Assembly: GCA_964560325.1 (NCBI GenBank)
Contig: CAZLLV010000151.1
Span: 1 to 10,551, forward strand
Source: CAZLLV01 sp964560325
Lineage (GTDB): Bacteria > Acidobacteriota > Thermoanaerobaculia > Multivoradales > DATKCC01
DNA length: 10,551 nucleotides
Direction of reading: 5' to 3'
The notes under the pieces were generated by a model. It searched no databases and was not told where the DNA came from. It saw only the letters and a list, made by a program, of their open reading frames with translations. This document shows, one piece after another, positions 1-5,985 of the stretch; position 1 is the first letter of the stretch, and each line of letters starts with the position of its first letter. A program made the translations under genes and the position numbers.

Positions 1-108
1 CTTGCCCGCTCGATGCATGACGTGGAGGCGGGGCTCGGCGGCGGCCAGCTCGTCGAGGATCTCGCCGGTGCCATCGGGCGAGTTGTCGTCGACAAACAGC
101 AGGTCGGC
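1..108 (-). other. GT2 / polyprenol-phosphate mannosyltransferase-like segment joined in frame to the A domain
   Basis: Residues 1931-1966 of the second NRPS frame contain FVDDNSPDGTGE, then ILDELAAAEPRLHVMHRAGK. The V-D-D-N-S-P-D-G-T-G-E core, followed some 20 residues later by V-x-x-x-H-R-x-G-K, is the hallmark of DPM1-like GT2 enzymes, which make polyprenol-phosphate mannose. The DD pair lies in the nucleotide-sugar binding region. The family's first strand (PTYNE-type motif), normally about 30 residues earlier, is missing; A-domain sequence occupies that place. The window ends 3 nt after the Gly of HRAG, so what follows cannot be seen. This is a fusion, a recombination scar or an assembly chimera. 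Confidence 0.8.
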
Positions 109-3100
109 GCCGGGCAGGGCGGCGAGCAGGCGGTCGGCGAGCGCGCGCGGCAGAGCCTCCCCGCCGCACAGAACCTTCGGCGGTGGCCCTCCTCCATCGC
201 GAGCCGGCCAGCCGGCATCGAGAAGGAGCCGCCAGGAGACCGGCGTCGCTTGCATCGCGGTCGGGGCGGCCGACCGCACGGCGTCGGCCAGGCGGTCCCC
301 GGCCTGGACGCTCTCGCGGCTCGCCACCACCACCTTGCCGCCGGTGGTGAGCGGCAGGTAGAGCTCGAGCCCCGCGATGTCGAACGACAGCGTGGTGACG
401 GCGAGAAGCGAGTCGCCCGGGCCGAAGCCGGGCTCGCGCGCCATCGAGCGCAGGAAATTGACCACCGACCGGTGGGCGACCTGCACCCCCTTCGGAGCGC
501 CGGTCGAGCCGGAGGTGAAGATCACGTAGGCGAGCGCGTCGGGCGAGCGGACCGCCGCCGGCACGGTCTCGGGCGCCGCGGCGATCCGGTCCCACTCCGC
601 GTCGATCCGCACCACCGCCGGCGCCGCGGCCGCGGGGAGCGGCAGGCGCTCGACCAGGCTCGGGGCCAGCCGGTCCTGGGTGACGACGGCCGCGAGCTTC
701 GCGGTCTCGATCATGTAGGCGATCCGCTCGGCCGGGTACTCGGGGTCGAGCGGCACGTAGGCGGCGCCCGCCTCCATCACGCCCAGGACAGCCACCACCA
801 TGTCGAGCGAGCGCTCCAGGTGGACTCCGACGAGCGGCTCCGGCCCGGCGCCGCTCGCCGCGAACAGCCGGCGCAGGTGGCGCGCCAGGGCCGCGGCGCG
901 CCGTGCGAGCTCGCCGTAGGTCAGGCTCTCGCCCTCGAACGAGACCGCCTCGGCCGACGGCTCGGCGGCGGCGCGCTCGCGGAAGAGCGAGTCGATCGTC
1001 GCCCGCTCGGCGTCCTCCGGCGGCGCCTCCGCCGCGCGGTTGCCCTCCTCCACGATGGCCCGGCGCTCCGCATCGGTCAGCAGGGGGAGATCCGCGACCG
1101 GCGTCTCGGGCCTCGCCGCGGCGCCGGCGAGCAGCACGACCAGGTGCTCGGCCATCCGCTCGGCGGTCCCCTCGTCGAAGAGGTCGGCCGCGTACTCGAG
1201 GAAGCCGCGCAGGCGCCCGGCGTGCTCCCAGAGGTTGAGGGCGAGGTCGAAGCGCGCGGTCCGGTTGTCGTTCGGCACGAGGCGCGGCTGGAGTCGCCGG
1301 CCGTCGCCGGACGGGGCGGGCGCCGCCGCGGCGGGGGTCTGGGCGGTCTGTGTCTGGTGGACGAAGAAGACCTGGAAGACCGGGTGGTGCGAGAGGTTCC
1401 GCTCCGGCTGGAGCTCCTCGACCAGCTTCTCGAACGGCAGATCCTGGTGGGCGTAGGCGCCGAGGGCGGCCTCGCGCACCCGGGCGACCGCTTCCGCGAA
1501 GCTCGGCGCGCCGCCGGACTCGCCCGGCCGCAGGTCGGCCCGCACCGCCAGCGTGTTGGCGAAGAAGCCGATCAGCCCTTCGAGCTCGGAGCGGCCGCGG
1601 CCCGCGATCGGGGTGCCGACCGGCACGTCGTGCCAGCCGCTCCAGCGGGCGAGGACCGCCGCGTAGGCGGTGAGCAGCACCATGAACGGCGTCGCCGCCA
1701 GGCGGCGGGCGAGGTCGCGGACGCCGACGGTCGTCGACTCGTCGAGCACGACCGGTACCCGCGCTCCGGACCCGCTCGGCACCGGCGGCCGCGGCCGGTC
1801 GGTCGGCAGCTCGAGGAGGCGCGGCGCGCCTTCGAGCGCCCGGCGCCAGTGCTCGGTCATGGCGGTGAGCGCCTCGCCGTGGAGCCAGCCGCGCTGCCAG
1901 AGCGCGTAGTCGCCGTACCGGACGGGCGGCTCCGCGAGCGGCGACGACGCGCCGGCCGCGAAGGCGGTGTAGAGGGCGGCCAGCTCGCCCAGGAAGAGGT
2001 CGGTCGACCAGCCGTCGGAGACGGCGTGGTGGGCGGTGAACAGGAGGTGGCGGCCACCCTCCGGCAAGCGGAGCAGGCGGAAGCGGGCGAGCGGCCCGGC
2101 CGCCAGGTCGAACGGCGTGCGGGCCTCCTCGAAGGCGAGCCGGCGGGCCTCCTCCTCCGCGCTCTCGGCGTCGCGGTCGGAGAGATCGGCGACCGGCAGC
2201 TCGAGCGCGCCGGCTTCGGCCGCCGGACGGATCACCTGCACCGGCGTGTCCCCCCGGCGATCGAAGGTCGTGCGCAGGCTCTCGTGGCGGCGGACGATCT
2301 CGCCGATCGCGCGTGCCAGCGCCGTCTCGTCGAGCGCCGCCTCGCCCGGGCTCGCGGGCGGATCGAGCGCGAGGTCGATCCGGAAGGCCATGTTGTAGAG
2401 GACCGATCCGGGCTCCAGCCGGTCGAGAAACCAGAGGCGCTGCTGCGCGAAAGAGGCGGGCACCTCGGCGTCCGGGTCGCGCGGAACGATCGGCGGCAGC
2501 ACGACGCTCTCGCCCCGCCGCAGCTCCGCCACCACGCGCGCCAGCCCCTCGACGGTCGGCGCCTCGAACAGCCGGCGCAACGGCACCTCGACACCCAGCC
2601 GGTCGCGCAGCCGGGAGACGACGCGGGTGGCGAGCAGCGAGTGGCCGCCGAGCCGGAAGAAGTCGTCGCGCACGCCTACGGCCGAAACCTCGAGCACCTC
2701 GCTCCAGACCGCCGCCACCAGCTCCTCGAGCGGCCCGCGGGGGGCGATCGACCCCTCCACGGCGCCCGACCAGTCGGGGCACGGCAGCGCCTTGCGGTCG
2801 ATCTTGCCGGCCGGCGTCATCGGCAGCGCGTCGAGGGCGACGAAGGCGGCCGGGATCATGTACGACGGCAGGCGCCGGCCGAGAAAGCTGCGCAGGTCGT
2901 CGTCCGACGGGCCGGGCTGCCTTTCCGGCGCCACGTAGGCGACCAGCCGCGTGTCGCCCGGCCCCGCCTCGACCGGCACCACCACCACCTCGCGCAGCGC
3001 CGGGTGCGCGTCGAGCGCCGCCTCGACCTCGGCCGGCTCGATCCGGAAGCCGCGCACCTTGACCTGGTCGTCGGTCCGGCCGAGGAACTCGATCGTGCCG

Positions 3101-5898
3101 CCCGGGAGCTGGCGCACCAGGTCGCCGGTTCGGTAGAGGCGCGCGCCCGCCTCGCCGCCGTACGCGTCCGGCGGGTAGACCGCGGCGGTCGCGGCCGGCG
3201 TGCCGAGGTAGCCGAGGGCGAGGTTCGAGCCGCCGAGGCAGAGCTCGCCCGGCACGCCGAGGCCGGCGAGGCGGCCGGCCGGGTCGAGGACCAGCGCGCG
3301 CACGTTCGCGATCGGACGGCCGATCGGCACCCGGTGGAGGCGGCGCGGGGTGTCCGGTCCGGGGCTGAAGGTCGTCGCGGTGATGGTGCCCTCGGTCGGG
3401 CCGTAGGCGTTCACCCAGCGCGGCCGGTCTTCGCCCCCGGGAGAGAGGCCGAGGTCGGCGAGCGCCTCGCGCCAGGCGGCGAGCCGCTCGGGGAGCGCCC
3501 CCTCGGTGCCGACCACCACCAGCCGGAGGCAGGTCGGCGGCGCCGCATGTCCGGTGCTCAGCTCCCCCACCCACTCGTGCCAGAGCGGTGTCGGCACGTT
3601 GACCACCGTGAGCTCGCGCTCGGCGACCGTCCGCACCAGCTCTTCGGGCGACGGCGTGACGCCCTCCGGCCGCAGGTGGAGCGTGGCGCCGGCGGCGAGC
3701 GTCGGGTAGATCTCCTCGCCCGCGATGTCGAAGCTGGTGGCGGCGAACTGGTAGACGCGGTCGCCGGACGTCAGGCCGTACTCCTCCCGGATGCCGGTCG
3801 CGTGGCTGACCAGCGCCCGGTGCGGGATCGCCACCCCCTTCGGCCGGCCCGTCGTGCCGGAGGTGTAGATGACGTAGGCAGGCCGTTCGGGCTCGGGGGC
3901 GCGCACCGGCGGGATGTCCTCCGCACCCGCCTCGATGCCGGCGAACAGAGCCTCGCGGTCGAGCGTCAAGATCTCGAGGCCGGGCGCCTCGATCCCGGAC
4001 GCCTCGATCTCGGCGGGCGCGCCGGCGAGGAGCAGGCGGGCGCCCGAGTCCTCCAGCATGTAGGCGAGGCGGTCGGCCGGGTACTCGGGATCGAGCGGTA
4101 CGTAGGCGCCGCCCGCTTCGAGCACGCCGAGGAAGCCGGCGATCGCCTCCGGCGAGCGCGACGCGAGCACGCCCACCCGGTCGCCCGGCGCGAGCCCGTG
4201 GCCGGTGAGCGCCTCCGCCACCCGCCGGGCGCCGGCGCGCAGCTCGCGGTAGCTCCAGGAACCCTCGGCGGTCTCGACCGCCGGGTGGCCGGGGCGCGCG
4301 GCCGCGGCGGCGCGGAAGAGGGAGTCGACGGTCGCGCCGACCGGGGGCGGTAGCTCGGCGCCCCGTCCCTCGGCGAGGAGCGTCTCGCGCTCCGCCGACC
4401 CCGCCATCTCGAACCCGTCGAGCGCCCGGTCGGGCGCGGCGGCGAACGCTTCGGCCAGGCTCCGGAAGTGGCGGGCGAGCCGCTCGGCGGTCGCGCGGTC
4501 GAAGAGGTCGGTGTTGTACTCGAGGTAGCCGCGGAAAACTCCGTCCGCGCCCTCCGTCTTGCGCACGTCGAGCGTCAGGTCGACCTTGGCGAGCCCGCGC
4601 TGGACGGCGATCGGCTCGATTCGCGCGCCGCCCAGCGACAGCGACACCGACGGCATGTTCTGGAGCGCGAACATCGCCTGGAAGAGCGGGTTGCGCGACA
4701 GGTCGCGGGTCGGCACCAGCTCCTCGACCAGGTGCTCGAACGGCGTCTCCTGGTGCTCGAGCGCCGAGAGCGTGCGCCGGCGCACCCGGCGGACGAGCTC
4801 GCGGAAGGTGTCGCCCGCGCCGTTCCCGCCGTCGATCTCCGCCCGCACCACCAGGGTGTTGGCGAAGAGGCCGATCACCCGCTCGGCAGAGGCATCGTCG
4901 CGGCCGGCGATCGGCACCCCGACGAGGACGTCGCGCTGGCGGCTCCATCGGCCGAGGACGGCGGCGAAAGCGGCGAGGAGCAGCATGAACGGGGTCCCGC
5001 GCTCCTCGCGCGCCAGCCGCTCGACCGCGGCGCTCCCCTCGGCCGACAGCTCGACCGGCACGGTCGAGCCGCGGAAGGTACCGAGCGCCGGGCGCGGCCG
5101 GTCGGTCGGCAGGTCGAGGACGTCGGGCGCGCCGTCGAGCTCGTCGCGCCAGAACGCCATCTCCCGCGCGAGCCCCGCGCGGTCGAGCCGCGCGCGCTGC
5201 GAGCGGGCGATCTCGCCGTAGGTGATCTCGAGCGCCGGCAGCGCGGGCGCGCGCCGCTCGACCTCGGTTTCGTACAGCTCGCTCAGCTCCCGGAAGAAGA
5301 CCGCGAGCGACCAGCCGTCGGCGACGATGTGGTGGACTCCCACCAGGAGCGCCCGCTCCGCCGCGGACGGGTCGAGGGTGACGAGCACCACGCGCAGGAG
5401 CGGCGCCTTCGAGAGGTCGAACGGCAGCGCCGCCTCGTCGTGCGCCAGGCGGGAGAGGGCCGCTTCCCGCTCCCCGGCCGGCACCTGCGACAGGTCGACC
5501 CGGCGCGTCAGGCGGCCGATCGCCTCGGGCGCCTCGACCACCTGCACCGGGTCGCCCTCGGTCGGCTCGAAGCGGGTGCGCAGCGCCTCGTGCCGGGCGA
5601 CCAGCGCGTCGACCGCGCGGGCCAGGGCCTCCTCGTCGAGCGGCCCGGAGAGGTGCACGGCACGGAAGATCGTGTTGTGCGAAGACTCCGGGTCGAGCTG
5701 GTCGAGGAACCAGAGCCGCCGCTGAGCGAACGACACCGGATACCGCCCCGGCGCTTCGGCGGGGGCGGCCGGCGCGGCCGGGCGAGGCTCGGGCGTCGCG
5801 GCGCCGGACGCCGCCGCGCGGACCGCCTCCTCCTCCCGCAGGCGCTGGAGAAGGGCGAGCTTCTCCTCCCGGGTCAGACCCTCGAGCGACACCGTCAT
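1..5898 (-). CDS. NRPS C-A-PCP-C-A(truncated), modules 3 and 4, running off the left edge into a GT2-like segment
   Basis: The frame is open for 1966 codons from ATG 5898 to base 1, with no stop or frameshift. Domains by residue: N-terminal helix and Ala/Pro linker 1-50; C 53-480 (HHIVADG 189-195); A 522-1035 (A3 YTSGTTGRPKG from 678, A5 NAYGPTEGT near 829, A10 AGKIDRK with Lys1032); PCP (LGGHS, Ser1087); C 1146-1585 (HHAVSDG 1290-1296); A from about 1633 (A3 FTSGSTGAPKG near 1794, A4 SFDIAGLELY). The second A domain reaches GGEALPRALADRLLAALPGAD. It should then reach A5 (N-x-YGPTE) but turns into FVDDNSPDGTGE, a GT2 mannosyltransferase motif. The protein would extend the chain from PCP-2 by two residues, the second probably Gly. 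No ending domain is visible. Confidence 0.9.
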   Translation of the reverse strand, partial: MTVSLEGLTREEKLALLQRLREEEAVRAAASGAATPEPRPAAPAAPAEAPGRYPVSFAQRRLWFLDQLDPESSHNTIFRAVHLSGPLDEEALARAVDALVARHEALRTRFEPTEGDPVQVVEAPEAIGRLTRRVDLSQVPAGEREAALSRLAHDEAALPFDLSKAPLLRVVLVTLDPSAAERALLVGVHHIVADGWSLAVFFRELSELYETEVERRAPALPALEITYGEIARSQRARLDRAGLAREMAFWRDELDGAPDVLDLPTDRPRPALGTFRGSTVPVELSAEGSAAVERLAREERGTPFMLLLAAFAAVLGRWSRQRDVLVGVPIAGRDDASAERVIGLFANTLVVRAEIDGGNGAGDTFRELVRRVRRRTLSALEHQETPFEHLVEELVPTRDLSRNPLFQAMFALQNMPSVSLSLGGARIEPIAVQRGLAKVDLTLDVRKTEGADGVFRGYLEYNTDLFDRATAERLARHFRSLAEAFAAAPDRALDGFEMAGSAERETLLAEGRGAELPPPVGATVDSLFRAAAAARPGHPAVETAEGSWSYRELRAGARRVAEALTGHGLAPGDRVGVLASRSPEAIAGFLGVLEAGGAYVPLDPEYPADRLAYMLEDSGARLLLAGAPAEIEASGIEAPGLEILTLDREALFAGIEAGAEDIPPVRAPEPERPAYVIYTSGTTGRPKGVAIPHRALVSHATGIREEYGLTSGDRVYQFAATSFDIAGEEIYPTLAAGATLHLRPEGVTPSPEELVRTVAERELTVVNVPTPLWHEWVGELSTGHAAPPTCLRLVVVGTEGALPERLAAWREALADLGLSPGGEDRPRWVNAYGPTEGTITATTFSPGPDTPRRLHRVPIGRPIANVRALVLDPAGRLAGLGVPGELCLGGSNLALGYLGTPAATAAVYPPDAYGGEAGARLYRTGDLVRQLPGGTIEFLGRTDDQVKVRGFRIEPAEVEAALDAHPALREVVVVPVEAGPGDTRLVAYVAPERQPGPSDDDLRSFLGRRLPSYMIPAAFVALDALPMTPAGKIDRKALPCPDWSGAVEGSIAPRGPLEELVAAVWSEVLEVSAVGVRDDFFRLGGHSLLATRVVSRLRDRLGVEVPLRRLFEAPTVEGLARVVAELRRGESVVLPPIVPRDPDAEVPASFAQQRLWFLDRLEPGSVLYNMAFRIDLALDPPASPGEAALDETALARAIGEIVRRHESLRTTFDRRGDTPVQVIRPAAEAGALELPVADLSDRDAESAEEEARRLAFEEARTPFDLAAGPLARFRLLRLPEGGRHLLFTAHHAVSDGWSTDLFLGELAALYTAFAAGASSPLAEPPVRYGDYALWQRGWLHGEALTAMTEHWRRALEGAPRLLELPTDRPRPPVPSGSGARVPVVLDESTTVGVRDLARRLAATPFMVLLTAYAAVLARWSGWHDVPVGTPIAGRGRSELEGLIGFFANTLAVRADLRPGESGGAPSFAEAVARVREAALGAYAHQDLPFEKLVEELQPERNLSHHPVFQVFFVHQTQTAQTPAAAAPAPSGDGRRLQPRLVPNDNRTARFDLALNLWEHAGRLRGFLEYAADLFDEGTAERMAEHLVVLLAGAAARPETPVADLPLLTDAERRAIVEEGNRAAEAPPEDAERATIDSLFRERAAAEPSAEAVSFEGESLTYGELARRAAALARHLRRLFAASGAGPEPLVGVHLERSLDMVVAVLGVMEAGAAYVPLDPEYPAERIAYMIETAKLAAVVTQDRLAPSLVERLPLPAAAAPAVVRIDAEWDRIAAAPETVPAAVRSPDALAYVIFTSGSTGAPKGVQVAHRSVVNFLRSMAREPGFGPGDSLLAVTTLSFDIAGLELYLPLTTGGKVVVASRESVQAGDRLADAVRSAAPTAMQATPVSWRLLLDAGWPARDGGGPPPKVLCGGEALPRALADRLLAALPGADLLFVDDNSPDGTGEILDELAAAEPRLHVMHRAGK
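106..1002 (-). other. Adenylation domain of module 4, truncated between A4 and A5, glycine-type partial code
   Basis: The N-terminal subdomain is normal: TYGELARRAAALARHL, AAYVPLDPEYPAERI, FTSGSTGAPKG and A4 SFDIAGLELYLPL. The next helix and strand, ATPVSWRLLLDAGW and KVLCGGEALPR, are also normal. The readable pocket residues are D235 I236 L239 Q278 L299 G301, the start of glycine-type codes such as DILQLGLIWK. Motifs A5 to A10 are absent because the sequence changes identity near base 108. As it stands this domain cannot be active. Confidence 0.85.
1144..2463 (-). other. Condensation domain of module 4
   Basis: Motif C1 is SFAQQRLWFLDRL, C2 is RRHESLRTTF and C3 is HHAVSDGWS (residues 1290-1298). 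Later motifs GTPIAGRGR, FFANTLAVR, HQDLPFEKLVEE and HHPVFQVFF follow. After the last motif there is an Ala/Pro-rich insertion (about residues 1516-1531) absent from the two other C domains here. It is probably a surface loop. Confidence 0.92.
2524..2751 (-). other. PCP-3 (thiolation domain of module 3)
   Basis: The carrier motif is DDFFRLGGHSLLATR, with the Ser codon at 2640-2638 (residue 1087). It is followed by VPLRRLFEAPTVEGLA, the usual third-helix region, and a short linker into the next C domain. Confidence 0.93.
2794..4335 (-). other. Adenylation domain of module 3, specificity unassigned
   Basis: A complete A domain, with A2 GGAYVPLDPEYP, A3 YTSGTTGRPKG, A4 SFDIAGEEIYP, A5 NAYGPTEGTIT, A7 YRTGDL, A8 KVRGFRIEPAE and A10 AGKIDRK. 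Pocket residues aligned by eye to GrsA are D I E N V G A I T K. I do not recognise a firm substrate for this code. Glu at 239 and a polar residue at 278 are shared with the module 1 A domain, and both also have W-H-E after the NVPT/DLPT segment, so the two look like close relatives. Confidence 0.88.
3033..3068 (-). repeat. 36-nt exact direct repeat, copy in the module 3 A domain (motif A8)
   Basis: This stretch is identical, base for base, to 6518-6553. It encodes the A8 core around KVRGFRIEP. It reflects a shared conserved motif with the same codon choice, or recent gene conversion between modules. Confidence 0.85.
4459..5745 (-). other. Condensation domain of module 3
   Basis: Motif C1 is SFAQRRLWFLDQL, C2 is ARHEALRTRF and C3 is HHIVADGWS (residues 189-197). 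Later motifs GVPIAGRDD, LFANTLVVR, HQETPFEHLVEE and RNPLFQAMF are all present. The sequence looks like an ordinary L-donor/L-acceptor C domain. It would receive the Val-ended chain from PCP-2. Confidence 0.92.
5761..5898 (-). other. N-terminal helix and Ala/Pro linker of the second NRPS protein
   Basis: The first 46 residues contain a charged amphipathic helix (SLEGLTREEKLALLQRLREE) and then a linker rich in Ala and Pro leading into the C domain. This layout is common where an NRPS starts with a C domain and receives a chain from a separate upstream protein. A docking role is inferred. Confidence 0.55.
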
Positions 5899-5916
5899 CG
5901 TCAGCCGTCTTTCTCC
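5896..5916 (-). promoter_or_regulatory. Gene junction with likely translational coupling
   Basis: The first gene stops with TGA (5903-5901), and ATG of the second gene follows after two bases (TGACGATG). The best purine-rich element is GGAGAAAG starting at 5916, about 14 nt before the ATG. This is further than ideal, so start-stop proximity probably drives re-initiation. No promoter or terminator lies between the genes, which supports one operon. Confidence 0.5.
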
Positions 5917-5985
5917 GCCAGCATGCGCCCGAGCAGCGTGTCGAGCTCGTCGTCGGAGATCTGCTCCTCGCCGGAGGGTGCCTTG
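5901..5985 (-). other. Probable C-terminal docking segment of the first NRPS protein
   Basis: After PCP-2 there is a flexible stretch (GKAPSGEEQ) and then a short amphipathic, acidic helix (ISDDELDTLLGRMLAEKDG). Such tails often mediate ordered contact with the next synthetase. The next protein starts with its own short helical segment rich in Arg, Lys and Glu. The pairing is inferred from position and charge only. Confidence 0.5.

Noticed and set aside
1..108. The left-edge segment as a frameshifted or divergent A5-A6 region of the A domain
   Set aside because: Phase is unchanged, and the residues form a coherent, specific GT2 signature (VDDNSPDGTGE and HRAGK) rather than scrambled A-domain sequence.
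1516..1531. Ala/Pro-rich stretch after the last C-domain motif of module 4 as a domain boundary or fusion point
   Set aside because: C-domain text continues on both sides (VFQVFF before, TARFDLALNLWEH after), so it is a loop insertion.
2313..3062. Arg/Pro/Ala-rich plus-strand frame of about 250 codons
   Set aside because: Low-complexity shadow of the module 3 A-PCP region; no independent start signal or domain.
13..4353. Very long plus-strand open frame (over 1400 codons), opposite the second NRPS gene
   Set aside because: It is antisense to a fully recognisable NRPS frame. The translation is rich in Arg/Gly/Glu/Asp/His with no recognisable domain. Long antisense frames arise easily when third positions are almost all G or C.
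5899..5900. A promoter or terminator between the two NRPS genes
   Set aside because: Only two bases separate stop and start, and no hairpin or promoter-like element is visible in the flanking coding sequence.
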